From: Mycobacterium neglectum
Lineage (GTDB): Bacteria > Actinomycetota > Actinomycetes > Mycobacteriales > Mycobacteriaceae
Assembly: GCF_002591975.1 (NCBI RefSeq)
Contig: NZ_NVQE01000007.1
Span: 62,001-126,000, forward strand
DNA length: 64,000 nt
Direction of reading: 5' to 3'
The notes beneath the pieces are model-generated. The model saw only the letters and a program-made list of their open reading frames with translations, had not been told where the DNA came from and did no database searches. Positions 56,730 through 64,000 of this stretch are shown one piece after another. Positions within the stretch are counted from its first letter, which is position 1. Every line of letters starts with the position of its first letter. The translations under genes were made by a program, and so were the position numbers.

Positions 56730-57803
56730 TCACCAGATCAACCCGCGGATGACTTCTGCCTGAGGGATGTCCTCGACGGCGATCAATCCTTTGGGAGCCG
56801 CGCACACCCAGTCGATCACGTTGACCACGCGGGCTGCGGTGGAGACGCAGCCGGCCTCGGTGACATCGAGCACCGGATCGGAGACATGGGTGTTGAGTTC
56901 GACCCGCGGTTCGCCCTCGACCACGACGCGGTGCACGCCGGGCTTGCCGTCGGGTGGGTACTCCCACTCGGGGGCGGCGGCCTCGGTGAGGCGGGTGATG
57001 TGTTCCATCGTGATCACCGGTTCGCCGTTGCGGACACCCTCGACGGCGAAGCGAACCGCGGCCATCCCGCCGGGTTCGACGGTGCACATCTTGCACTCGA
57101 TCCTCTGGTCGGTGTACCAGGGCTCGATCCGCTGCCGCACCTCGTCGAGTTCGATGCCCAGTTGGTCGGCGAGGTTGCGAACCGGTCCGCCCCACATCGT
57201 GGTGAGAACCCCGGGCAGGAAGAAGATCGGCTGCTCTTCATCTGCTTTGAGCCCGAAACCCATTGATTTGCCCGTGAACTCGAAGTCGTCGTAGTTGGCG
57301 TAGTCGAAGACCTCTTGGACGAGGATCGACGTCGCCCGGGTGACCAGGCTGAGCGCGCTGTGCACCTCGGTGTCGCCGGAGTAACCGGGATCGATGCCGT
57401 TCACATACAGCGAGGAGTTGCCCTCTTCGCAGGCCTTCTCCAGTGGGCCCGTCAACCACTCATCGGCCTGGCGGGGCGTCACCAGCCACACCATCGACGA
57501 GCCCACGACGTTGATGCCGGCAGCGAGTAATTTGGTCAACTGCTCGACGGCTTCCATGGGCCGGGTTTCGGCCTGCGCGGTGTAGACGACGCAGTCGGGC
57601 GCCAGGGCGATCAGCGCATCGACGTCATCGGTGGCGATGATGCCCGTCGGCTCGGTCAGCCCACATAGTTCCGCTGCGTCCCGACCGACCTTGTTCGGAC
57701 TGGCGGCGTGCACGCCCACCAGCTCCAGGTCCGGCCGCCCGATGATGGCCTTGAGTGAATGTTGACCGACGTTGCCGGTGGAGAACTGCACAACTCGTCG
57801 CAT
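56730..57803 (-). CDS. DapB-like NAD(P)-dependent dehydrogenase, paralogue of 5111-6268
   Basis: 357 residues: VVQFSTGNVGQHSLKAIIGR (Rossmann), CVVYTAQAETRPMEAVEQL, VVGSSMVWLVTP and VNGIDPGYSGDTE. The same blocks and length class as the DapB-like gene at 5111-6268, but without the N-terminal repeat. It follows its SDR partner after 12 bases with GAGG before the ATG. The pair is divergent from the TetR/NorQD-like module and shares its operator, so it is probably part of that system. Reaction unknown. Confidence 0.8.
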   Translation of the reverse strand: MRRVVQFSTGNVGQHSLKAIIGRPDLELVGVHAASPNKVGRDAAELCGLTEPTGIIATDDVDALIALAPDCVVYTAQAETRPMEAVEQLTKLLAAGINVVGSSMVWLVTPRQADEWLTGPLEKACEEGNSSLYVNGIDPGYSGDTEVHSALSLVTRATSILVQEVFDYANYDDFEFTGKSMGFGLKADEEQPIFFLPGVLTTMWGGPVRNLADQLGIELDEVRQRIEPWYTDQRIECKMCTVEPGGMAAVRFAVEGVRNGEPVITMEHITRLTEAAAPEWEYPPDGKPGVHRVVVEGEPRVELNTHVSDPVLDVTEAGCVSTAARVVNVIDWVCAAPKGLIAVEDIPQAEVIRGLIW

Positions 57804-57815
57804 CTGGGTCCTCGC

Positions 57816-58604
57816 TCAGTAGTCGGGAATCGGCAGCGGCGAGTTGTTGGAGTCGATGCCGCCGTCCACATGGAAGATAGCGTTCGTCGCATAGCAGTCC
57901 TTCGTTGACAGGTACACGCAAAGTCGCCCGAGATCCTCCACGTCACCGAGCCGATGCAGCGGCGTGGCCTCGTTCATCTTCTCCAAGGACCCGGGCATCA
58001 TGTCCAGGCTGCCTTTCAGGCCATCGGTGGCGAACGAGCCAAGCGCTATCGCGTTGACCCGAATTTTCGGCGCCAGTTCCTGGGCCATCGCACGCGTCAG
58101 CGCCTCGAGAGCACCTTTGGCGGTGCAGTAAGCGGTCAAGGCGCGGATACCGAAACGCGCTGAGCCCGAAGAGATGTTGACGATGTTGCCGTGACCGGCT
58201 TCGATCATGTGACGCGCCGAGAGCTGGCTCATGATGAACGCCGATGTGACGCACCAGTCAAAGGTGTGCTTGAAGTCTTCATCGGTGATGTCGAGGAATT
58301 GACCGTAGGTCGAGCCGCCGACATTGTTGATGAGGATGTCGATGCGGCCGAACTGCTCCATCGTGGTGTTGACCACGCGTTCGCCATCGGGGCGGCTGAT
58401 AGCGTCGGCGACGAGCGCAAGGCCCTTGCCGCCGGCCTTCTCGATACCGTCGATCGTCGCAACGATGTCGGACTCTGTTCGGGCGGTGCCGACGACAGTG
58501 GCGCCGGCTTCTGCGAGGACCCTCGCGATCCCCTGACCGACACCCTTTCCCGCGCCGGTGACGATGGCGACCTGTCCATCCAGATTGAATTGCTCCAGCG
58601 CCAT
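57816..58604 (-). CDS. Short-chain dehydrogenase, paralogue of 4309-5100
   Basis: 262-residue SDR: TGAGKGVG cofactor motif, NNVGG, Ser...Tyr-x3-Lys (TAYCTAKGA) and a C-terminus LPIPDY matching LPIPDL of the paralogue at 4309-5100. ATG at 58604 is preceded by GAGAGGA; a longer start (58646) would lie inside the operator. The promoter has -35 TTGACT (in the palindrome 58645-58660), a 17-base spacer, and TTAGAT (complement of 58631-58636). Expected to be repressed by one or both TetR proteins. Confidence 0.87.
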   Translation of the reverse strand: MALEQFNLDGQVAIVTGAGKGVGQGIARVLAEAGATVVGTARTESDIVATIDGIEKAGGKGLALVADAISRPDGERVVNTTMEQFGRIDILINNVGGSTYGQFLDITDEDFKHTFDWCVTSAFIMSQLSARHMIEAGHGNIVNISSGSARFGIRALTAYCTAKGALEALTRAMAQELAPKIRVNAIALGSFATDGLKGSLDMMPGSLEKMNEATPLHRLGDVEDLGRLCVYLSTKDCYATNAIFHVDGGIDSNNSPLPIPDY

Positions 58605-58644
58605 GCCCGTCCTCTCATCAAGTGCAGCCCATCTAACGACCTCC

Positions 58645-58660
58645 ATTGACTGAAGTCAAT
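58645..58660. promoter_or_regulatory. TetR operator O1, perfect 16-bp palindrome
   Basis: ATTGACT-GA-AGTCAAT is fully symmetrical. It carries the -35 hexamer (TTGACT) of the minus-strand SDR promoter and lies 45 bases before the first TetR start. Nearly the same site recurs at 59325 and 60095. Confidence 0.85.
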
Positions 58661-58704
58661 AACAGATCCGTCAAAGACTGTGCGTCACACGGTAGAGTCG
58701 GCGT

Positions 58705-59304
58705 ATGGCGGTGGTAGACAGGCCCTCAGCGCGAGAGACCAAGCGGCTGCAGACACGTGAGCGTCTGATGGGAGCAGCCATCGCCGAGTTCAAACGCGCG
58801 GGGATGGCCGAATCAGACGTTGGGGCGATCGTCGCTGCAGCAGGCGTCGCCCACGGCACATTCTTCTTCCACTTCCCGACGAAGGAACACGTATTGCTCG
58901 AACTCGAGCAACGCGAGGAAGAGCGCATCGCCAAGCAGTTGGCGCGCTCCAGGGGTTCGACGCACAACCTGTCCTCTACGCTGAGTGAGGCCGTCCGCCT
59001 CGTGATGGGCCTAGAACGCCGCCTCGGCGCTGTGCTGTTCAAAGACTTTCTAGCACTGCATTTTTCGCAGACCCGTCCTGCCGACGAGAGCCGAAAGCAC
59101 CCCGTCATCGTCGAGGTCGCGCAGGAGATCGAGTACGCCCAGAGTCAGGGCGGCGTCGATCCCGATGTGAACCCGATGAACAGTGCGGTGTTTTTCCTGC
59201 TTGGCCTGTATGCGCTGCTGACGACGACACACGATTGGCCCGGCCAGGCCGCGATGATCGATGACTACGTGACCAGGACACTTCGCAGCATCGAAGCAAA
59301 GTAG
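58705..59304 (+). CDS. TetR family regulator 1
   Basis: 199 residues. Helix-turn-helix at about 18-62 (RERLMGAAIAEFKRAGMAESDV, AGVAHGTFFFHFPTKEHVLL) and an all-helical ligand domain after that. The recognition helix region VAHGTFFFHFP is identical in the second TetR (60134-60745), so both probably read the same operator. Leaderless start (TAGAGT-N6-ATG). Likely auto-repressed from O1. Confidence 0.92.
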   Translation: MAVVDRPSARETKRLQTRERLMGAAIAEFKRAGMAESDVGAIVAAAGVAHGTFFFHFPTKEHVLLELEQREEERIAKQLARSRGSTHNLSSTLSEAVRLVMGLERRLGAVLFKDFLALHFSQTRPADESRKHPVIVEVAQEIEYAQSQGGVDPDVNPMNSAVFFLLGLYALLTTTHDWPGQAAMIDDYVTRTLRSIEAK

Positions 59305-59308
59305 CCGA

Positions 59309-59340
59309 TTGACTACCACAGCTCATTGACTATAGTCAGT
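59309..59340. promoter_or_regulatory. Promoter with TetR operator O2 over its -10
   Basis: -35 TTGACT (59309-59314), 16-base spacer, -10 TATAGT (59331-59336), then ATG at 59345 (leaderless). Operator ATTGACT-AT-AGTCAGT (59325-59340) covers the -10, and an extra ATTGACT half-site lies over the -35 (59308-59314). Confidence 0.8.
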
Positions 59341-59344
59341 CTGC

Positions 59345-60076
59345 ATGAATCTGCCCACGCTGAATCTGGGCCGTAAACGCGACGCCCAGGCGGGGCCGAA
59401 GCCCTCAGGTAGCGGGCTCGACGAGCACATGGCGGCTTCGCAGGCGGCACAGCGTCAAGCCGACAAGTGGCTCATCTCCGGCAGCCTTTTGATCGGCACC
59501 GCGGCGCTGGGCGTCTTCGGTCTCCCACTGTTTCTTCGCGGCGTATGGCTGCTTCGCAAGGCCCAACGCGAAGGCCTGACAGTGCGGCCGATGCTGGTGA
59601 CGCTGCTCGGCTACCTGGTGATCATCGATGCGGCGATCAACACCGTGGGCTGGGCGCTCGACCTGGTCGCCAACCACACGATCCTCGCTCGAATCCTGTT
59701 GAACGGCTGGGGTGCAATGTTCGACGCGGGCTACTTCTGGCACTACAACGAACTGTGGCTGGGCGGTGCGGCCGGACCCGGCGAGAAGGCCATGGAAGTC
59801 GGGATGATCCTCACCGTCTTCACGATGCGGATCGCCACGGCGATCGGATTCCTGCAGATGAAGCGCTGGGGCCACCAGTGGATGATCATCACCTGCTGGA
59901 TGGGCGTCCTCATCTGGTGTCTGTACGTGTTCAACATGACCATGTACGCCGATGTGCGCTACGCAGGTGTCGTCCTGCCCGTCGTGGGCTGGTGGCTCTA
60001 CGACATCTTCTACATCACCCCGTTCCTCGCGATCCCCTACCTGCATTCGGTCAACCGAGAGATCTTCTCCGACTAG
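59345..60076 (+). CDS. Polytopic membrane protein, paralogue 1 (unknown family)
   Basis: 243 residues with about six hydrophobic helices after a 40-residue soluble N-terminus. Strongly conserved blocks shared with the second copy (63308-64000): FGLPxFLRGVWL, WALDLVANHT, WGAMFDAGYFWHYNE, GGAAGPGEK, GFLQMKRWGHQWMIITCWMG, LYVFNMTMYADVRYAGV, WWLYDIFYITPFLAIPYLH. Conserved His/Tyr/Glu/Asp in or near membrane segments (WHYNE, RWGHQW, YADVRY) could bind a metal, heme or quinone. No known family recognised. Under direct TetR control. Confidence 0.75.
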   Translation: MNLPTLNLGRKRDAQAGPKPSGSGLDEHMAASQAAQRQADKWLISGSLLIGTAALGVFGLPLFLRGVWLLRKAQREGLTVRPMLVTLLGYLVIIDAAINTVGWALDLVANHTILARILLNGWGAMFDAGYFWHYNELWLGGAAGPGEKAMEVGMILTVFTMRIATAIGFLQMKRWGHQWMIITCWMGVLIWCLYVFNMTMYADVRYAGVVLPVVGWWLYDIFYITPFLAIPYLHSVNREIFSD

Positions 60077-60094
60077 CAGTCAGTGACTCAACTC

Positions 60095-60110
60095 ATTGAC
60101 TTTGGTCAGT
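60095..60110. promoter_or_regulatory. TetR operator O3
   Basis: ATTGACT-TT-GGTCAGT, two changes from a perfect dyad. Its TTGACT (60096-60101) is the -35 of a promoter whose -10 is TACAAA (60119-60124) after 17 bases. It drives the second TetR and the downstream operon. Confidence 0.75.
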
Positions 60111-60133
60111 TAGTGGGTTACAAAGAGCGGACC

Positions 60134-60745
60134 ATGACGCCTCAGGTCAAGCAATCGGCGCGGGAGATGCGTCGGATCCAGACGCGAGAACGCATCCTCG
60201 CCGCGGCGATCGCCGAGTTCAAGCTTGCCGGCATGTCCGACGCCGATGTGAACGCTATCGCCGCGGCCGCGGGCGTCGCTCACGGAACCTTCTTCTTCCA
60301 CTTCCCGAGCAAGGAGCACGTGCTGCTCGAGTTGGAGAGTCGCGAAGAGGCCAGGATGGCGGCGGACTTCGCGCGATTCCTGGATGACACACACGATCTG
60401 GTGACGGTGCTCAACGAAACCGTGCACCTGGTGACCGGCCTCGAACAACGGCTCGGATCTCTGCTCTTCAAAGAGCTACTTGCGTTGCACTTCTCGCCGA
60501 CGCGCCCGACCAGGGACGAATGGACGGACCACCCGGTCATCGTGCTGTTGGTCCGCGAGGTCGAGCGGGCGCGCGGTGACGGTGAAGTGCATCCGGCCGT
60601 CGATGCGTTCTACAGCGCCGCGTTCTTCCTTCTCGGTGTGTACGGCGTGCTCACGACGACAGGTAACGCCGAGGTGCGGGACACGATGCTGGCCAAGTTG
60701 GTCGACACCGCCGTACGCGGTCTGGGTAACAGCAAGGAGGTCTGA
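60134..60745 (+). CDS. TetR family regulator 2
   Basis: 203 residues, paralogue of TetR 1: RERILAAAIAEFKLAGMSDADV, AGVAHGTFFFHFPSKEHVLLELE. A GTG at 60083 in the same frame is rejected as the start because O3 and its promoter would then lie inside the gene; the ATG at 60134 follows the -10 closely. Followed by the TM microprotein after one base, so it leads the NorD/NorQ-like operon. Ligand domains of the two TetRs differ more than their DNA-binding parts, suggesting two inducers for one operator. Confidence 0.9.
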   Translation: MTPQVKQSAREMRRIQTRERILAAAIAEFKLAGMSDADVNAIAAAAGVAHGTFFFHFPSKEHVLLELESREEARMAADFARFLDDTHDLVTVLNETVHLVTGLEQRLGSLLFKELLALHFSPTRPTRDEWTDHPVIVLLVREVERARGDGEVHPAVDAFYSAAFFLLGVYGVLTTTGNAEVRDTMLAKLVDTAVRGLGNSKEV

Positions 60746-60746
60746 C

Positions 60747-60851
60747 GTGGATTGGGTCTGGGAGATCCTGCGGTACGTCGCCGCGTGGGGCGGAACCGGT
60801 TTGATCATCTGGTTCTGGTACTGGATGTTCTCGAATATCGGCACGTTCTGA
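60747..60851 (+). CDS. 34-residue single-helix membrane microprotein
   Basis: MDWVWEILRYVAAWGGTGLI then IWFWYWMFSNIGTF: one transmembrane helix rich in Trp. The GTG start is six bases after a perfect AAGGAGG (60734-60740), strong evidence of translation. It directly follows TetR 2. Its size and aromatic content fit a small accessory subunit of a membrane enzyme complex. Family unknown. Confidence 0.7.
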   Translation: MDWVWEILRYVAAWGGTGLIIWFWYWMFSNIGTF

Positions 60852-60866
60852 GCGATCCGACTCGAC

Positions 60867-62399
60867 ATGTCTGAGCTCTCCGATACCCATGCGCTCGCGG
60901 TGGAGCGCAGTTGCGCGGTCACAGCCGTCGCCTTGAGCGGGCAACGCCGCGACGGGGTACGCCTCGTCAGCGGCCAGCGGCGTGACTTCGGCCTGAGCTC
61001 GACGCTGGATTTCATCCACGTCCCGTATCCGCCACCCGTGGGCGACTGGACACGCAGGACATTGACATGCGGTGTCGCGCTGCAATGTTCACCGTCGAAG
61101 GATCGCGTCGTCGAGTATCGATTGAATGAACTCTCCGCGCGGGACCTGAGCGCGCTGACGCTCGTCGAGGCCGGCGTCGCCCTGGGCTGGATCGCGCACA
61201 ACTGGCCCGGACTCCTGGGTGAGCTGCGTCGGCTGCTGCCCGACCTCGAGCCGGCACCCAGCGATATGGACGCGAAGGAAATGCTCAACCGCGCGGTCGC
61301 ACTCGCCCGCACGTCACAACCGCTGATCGTCGACCCGCTGCTGGGCAGCCTGCCCCGGGCGTACACCGATCCGCAGGGAATGGCCGACAAACTGCGTCGC
61401 ACCTTCGGCCGGATGCCCTGGACCACAACGCAGAAGCGCCTTCCGCGGCCGTACTCCGTTCCCGTCGGCGGCGACGGCGGTGTGCGCAACCCCAACCTGC
61501 CCCCGCCTAGCCGTCCTGGTGACAACGATCTGGACGTCACACCCGAACATCGCCCGGGTATCCCGTATCCGGAGTGGAACGCGTGGACCGAGAGCTTCCT
61601 GGCCGACCATGTCGCGGTGCTCGAGCGCATGCACACGGACAATCACCGCCATCCGGTGACGGCGTCGGCCGATCTGCGGAAGTGGTTCTCCGAACAGACC
61701 CATCGCGCCATGAAGAACCGGCTGGAGGACGGCTCCGACCTCGACGTCGAGCAGTACGTCAGCCACTACATCGACCTGATCGCCGGCGAGGCCGGCGAGC
61801 CCCGCATCTTCCGCGATCTGCTGCCAAGCAGCCGCGACGTCAACACGGCGTTGCTGCTCGACGGCAGCTCGTCATTGGGAGTGCACGGCGGCAGGATCTT
61901 CAAGCTCGAATTGGCCTGTGCCGATGCACTTTCGCAGGCGATGACCCTGGCCCGCGAACGCCACGGGATCTTCGTGTTCACCGGCAACACCCGCCACCGC
62001 GTCGAGGTCACCTGCCTCAAGGACTTCGAGGACCGCAGGTTCGTGCCGCCGGGTGGACTCGGTCTGGCCACCGGCGGCTACACCAGGCTCGGCGCACCGC
62101 TGCGCCACATGACCAGCCGGCTGCTGGCCCAACCGTCGGAGCGTCGGCTGCTCATCGTGATCGGCGACGGTCTGATCTCCGACGAGGGCTACGAGGGCCG
62201 CTACGCCTGGGCCGACGCGGCACACGCCGTGGAGGAGGCCAACGAAGCGGGCGTGAGCATGTACTACGTCGGCGTCGGGCCGACCCGCGTCGATCCGCTT
62301 CCCGAAGTCTTCGGACCTCGGCGCTCCCAACGCATCCGGCGCATCGAGGAACTTCCCCGCGTACTGGCCCATGTGCATCGAGAGTTGGTGGCAGCGTGA
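60867..62399 (+). CDS. NorD/CoxE-like von Willebrand factor A domain protein
   Basis: 510 residues. The C-terminal VWA domain has a complete MIDAS: Asp332-x-Ser334-x-Ser336 (LLDGSSSLG), Thr406 (TGGYTRLG) and Asp434 (IGDGLISDE). N-terminal about 300 residues with a helical part as in NorD/CbbO. It is followed, overlapping by four bases (GTGA), by a MoxR-class AAA ATPase. NorD/NorQ and CbbO/CbbQ pairs remodel or load metal cofactors into enzymes (NO reductase, Rubisco). No nor genes are seen here, so the client must be another protein, perhaps the membrane proteins of this cluster. Confidence 0.85.
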   Translation: MSELSDTHALAVERSCAVTAVALSGQRRDGVRLVSGQRRDFGLSSTLDFIHVPYPPPVGDWTRRTLTCGVALQCSPSKDRVVEYRLNELSARDLSALTLVEAGVALGWIAHNWPGLLGELRRLLPDLEPAPSDMDAKEMLNRAVALARTSQPLIVDPLLGSLPRAYTDPQGMADKLRRTFGRMPWTTTQKRLPRPYSVPVGGDGGVRNPNLPPPSRPGDNDLDVTPEHRPGIPYPEWNAWTESFLADHVAVLERMHTDNHRHPVTASADLRKWFSEQTHRAMKNRLEDGSDLDVEQYVSHYIDLIAGEAGEPRIFRDLLPSSRDVNTALLLDGSSSLGVHGGRIFKLELACADALSQAMTLARERHGIFVFTGNTRHRVEVTCLKDFEDRRFVPPGGLGLATGGYTRLGAPLRHMTSRLLAQPSERRLLIVIGDGLISDEGYEGRYAWADAAHAVEEANEAGVSMYYVGVGPTRVDPLPEVFGPRRSQRIRRIEELPRVLAHVHRELVAA

Positions 62400-63181
62400 A
62401 GGACACTTATTACTCCAACGGCAACGAAGTTCAGTTGTTCGAGCAGGCGTATCGCCAGCGCCTACCGGTGATGCTCACCGGACCGACCGGTTGCGGCAAG
62501 ACACGACTCGTCGAGCACATGGGCCTGCTCCTGCGACGGCCTGTCGTCACGATCAGCTGCCATGACGATCTCACCAGTTCGGATCTCGTCGGGCGCTTCA
62601 TGGTCACCGGGGGCGACGTCGTGTGGACCGACGGGCCGCTCACCAGGGCCGTGAAGGCCGGAGCCATCTGCTATCTGGACGAGGTGGTCGAGGCACGCCA
62701 CGATTCGCTGGCGATCCTGCACTCGCTGACCGATCACCGCCGCGCTCTTTACCTGGACCGCGCAGGTGAAGTGGTCCGGGCACCCGACGACTTCATGCTG
62801 GTGTGCTCCTACAACCCCGCGTACCGCAGTTCACTCAAAGAACTCAAGCCGTCGTTCCGCCAACGCTTCGTCACCTTGTCGATGCGCTACCTGGAGCCCG
62901 ACCGCGAAGCCAGGGTGATCGTCGCCGAAGCGGGTATCGCGCTCGAATCGGCTCAGCGACTCGTGCGGTGCGCCACGGCGATCAGGACCGCGGACGAGGC
63001 ATTCCACTTCGAACCGCCGTCCACCCGGGTTCTGGTCACCGCAGCACAACTGATCGCTGCGGGCGCAACGGAATTGGAGGCGGCCGAGGCCTGCATCCTC
63101 GCGCCGCTGTCGAGCGACGGAGCGATCTCAGAAGGTCTACGCGAAGTCGCGGCGGCCAGCCTCTTGGAAGGAGTCAACTGA
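62396..63181 (+). CDS. MoxR-family AAA+ ATPase (NorQ/CbbQ-like)
   Basis: 261 residues: Walker A GPTGCGKT (29-36), Walker B ICYLDEVVEA (Asp95-Glu96), sensor 1 SYNP, and arginine finger region FRQRF. Size and order behind a VWA gene match NorQ/CbbQ activases. The GTG overlaps the VWA stop. It is followed after one base by a second microprotein. Expected to power maturation of a membrane enzyme with the VWA partner. Confidence 0.92.
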   Translation: MKDTYYSNGNEVQLFEQAYRQRLPVMLTGPTGCGKTRLVEHMGLLLRRPVVTISCHDDLTSSDLVGRFMVTGGDVVWTDGPLTRAVKAGAICYLDEVVEARHDSLAILHSLTDHRRALYLDRAGEVVRAPDDFMLVCSYNPAYRSSLKELKPSFRQRFVTLSMRYLEPDREARVIVAEAGIALESAQRLVRCATAIRTADEAFHFEPPSTRVLVTAAQLIAAGATELEAAEACILAPLSSDGAISEGLREVAAASLLEGVN

Positions 63182-63182
63182 C

Positions 63183-63311
63183 ATGGACCAGAAGGAACGC
63201 AAGCGCAAGAGGGCGCTCATCGTCCTGCAGATCGTAATCTACGGCTATCTGCTGACGATGTTCGGAATCCAGCTCTACATGTCGTTCGCCCGGGGGTGGT
63301 GGGAGTTGTGA
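63183..63311 (+). CDS. 42-residue single-helix membrane microprotein
   Basis: MDQKERKRKRALIVLQIVIY then GYLLTMFGIQLYMSFARGWWEL: a strongly basic N-terminus (inside) and one transmembrane helix. One base after the AAA stop; its own stop overlaps the GTG of the second membrane protein (GTGA), so it is certainly in the operon. Upstream TTGGAAGGAG supplies a ribosome-binding site. Family unknown. Confidence 0.72.
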   Translation: MDQKERKRKRALIVLQIVIYGYLLTMFGIQLYMSFARGWWEL

Positions 63312-64000
63312 GTTCCGATGTGCGGGCCGGTGGCACGGTAGGCCTCGAAGAGCACGACGAGGAATCGCGGCTGGCGCAACGCCGGGCGGACAAATGGATG
63401 ATCGTCGGCGCCGGCCTGATGGGGATGTGGGCCCCGGGGATCTTCGGCTTGCCGATCTTCCTGCGCGGGGTGTGGCTGCAGCGCCAGGCCGCGCGCGCCG
63501 GCCTGTCGATGCGGCCGATGATCGTCACGCTGATCGGATATCTCGTGCTGATCGACGGGATGCTCAACAGCCTCGGCTGGGCACTGGATCTCGTCGCCAA
63601 CCACACCTTGATCAACCGCGTGCTGATGGTCGGCTGGGGCGCCATGTTCGACGCGGGTTACTTCTGGCACTACAACGAGGCGTGGGTCGGAGGGGCGGCC
63701 GGTCCCGGCGAGAAATCCATGGTCTTCGGGATGATCGTCACTGTCTTTGCGATGCGCTGCGCTGCGGCGATCGGATTCCTGCAGATGAAGCGCTGGGGAC
63801 ACCAGTGGATGATCATCACCTGCTGGATGGGCGTGCTCATCTGGTGCCTGTACGTGTTCAACATGACCATGTACGCCGACGTGCGCTACGCCGGCGTGGT
63901 CTTCCCGGTCATCGGGTGGTGGCTCTACGACATCTTCTACATCACCCCGTTCCTCGCGATCCCGTACCTGCACACGGTCAATCGCGAAATCTTCTCCGAC
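63308..64000 (+). CDS. Polytopic membrane protein, paralogue 2 (stop just outside the window)
   Basis: 231 codons are visible. The last ones, VNREIFSD, are exactly the C-terminus of paralogue 1, so only the stop is probably missing. The two copies are nearly identical from GWALDLVANHT to the end and diverge mainly in the soluble N-terminus (here VSSDVRAGGTVGLEEHDEES). The GTG start overlaps the microprotein stop. Same conserved WHYNE, RWGHQWMIITCWMG and NMTMYADVRY motifs. Its place after the NorD/NorQ-like pair makes it a candidate client or subunit. Confidence 0.75.
   Translation, partial: MSSDVRAGGTVGLEEHDEESRLAQRRADKWMIVGAGLMGMWAPGIFGLPIFLRGVWLQRQAARAGLSMRPMIVTLIGYLVLIDGMLNSLGWALDLVANHTLINRVLMVGWGAMFDAGYFWHYNEAWVGGAAGPGEKSMVFGMIVTVFAMRCAAAIGFLQMKRWGHQWMIITCWMGVLIWCLYVFNMTMYADVRYAGVVFPVIGWWLYDIFYITPFLAIPYLHTVNREIFSD

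Noticed and set aside
60083-60133. Upstream GTG start for TetR 2
   Set aside because: It would place the operator and promoter inside the coding sequence and add 17 residues absent from the paralogue; ATG 60134 fits the promoter spacing.
60867-63181. Nitric oxide reductase operon (norQD)
   Set aside because: The AAA/VWA pair is similar, but no norB or norC is visible and the adjacent proteins are unrelated to NOR subunits, so a denitrification role is not supported by this window.

Overview
The window is high-GC DNA from an actinomycete, almost certainly a Mycobacterium/Mycolicibacterium species. Supporting evidence: a SigK/RskA operon in the M. tuberculosis order (FAD oxidoreductase, DUF1365, UfaA1-like methyltransferase, DUF1295, sigK, rskA); mycobacterial Ku with a lysine-rich tail; GAF-ANTAR and LLM F420-type proteins; and many promoters with a TANNNT -10 box 6-8 bases before an ATG or GTG, the leaderless arrangement typical of mycobacteria. 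The SDR / DapB-like / mntH neighbourhood also matches, from memory, the Rv0927c-Rv0924c order.

Layout. 1-3190: polyol catabolism (sorbitol-type and mannitol-type dehydrogenases, sugar kinase). 3200-9376: Ku, a possibly KstR-controlled SDR plus DapB-like pair, two small secreted proteins, an Nramp Mn transporter, and a gamma-glutamylcyclotransferase fused to a poly-gamma-glutamate hydrolase. 9379-14813: the SigK operon behind a recognisable SigK promoter. 14810-18491: a YbdK/EgtA-like ligase, an F420-type oxidoreductase, and an orphan oxidase subunit III/IV pair. 18611-19000: tRNA-Arg(CCT) with an IS481 remnant. 19001-27457: stress, housekeeping and redox genes, including GAF-ANTAR, carotenoid oxygenase, a tandem HxlR regulator, CIRCE-controlled Hsp20, a cupin and BKACE. 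27536-30424: a large exported protein with about 26 YadA-head-like repeats.

32759-53720 is a catabolic locus. A long minus-strand run holds SDR, Rieske oxygenase, Baeyer-Villiger monooxygenase, SDR, CaiB-type CoA-transferase, two heteromeric acyl-CoA dehydrogenase pairs, an oxidoreductase, a ThDP lyase and an aldehyde dehydrogenase. Divergent to it are an SMP-30-like propeller protein, a GntR regulator, two AMP-forming ligases and an SDR. Together they read as hydroxylation, ketone formation, ring oxygen insertion, lactone opening, CoA activation and beta/alpha-oxidation of an unknown cyclic substrate.

53830-64000 holds an atypical SDR, a molybdopterin oxidoreductase, and then the most interesting module. 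A second SDR/DapB-like pair is divergent from two paralogous TetR regulators. Next come two paralogous polytopic membrane proteins, two single-helix microproteins, and a NorD-like VWA plus NorQ/MoxR-like AAA pair. Three near-identical 16-bp palindromes sit on the promoters of this module. It looks like an undescribed, coherently regulated system for assembling or activating a membrane (metallo)enzyme, and it runs off the right edge of the window.
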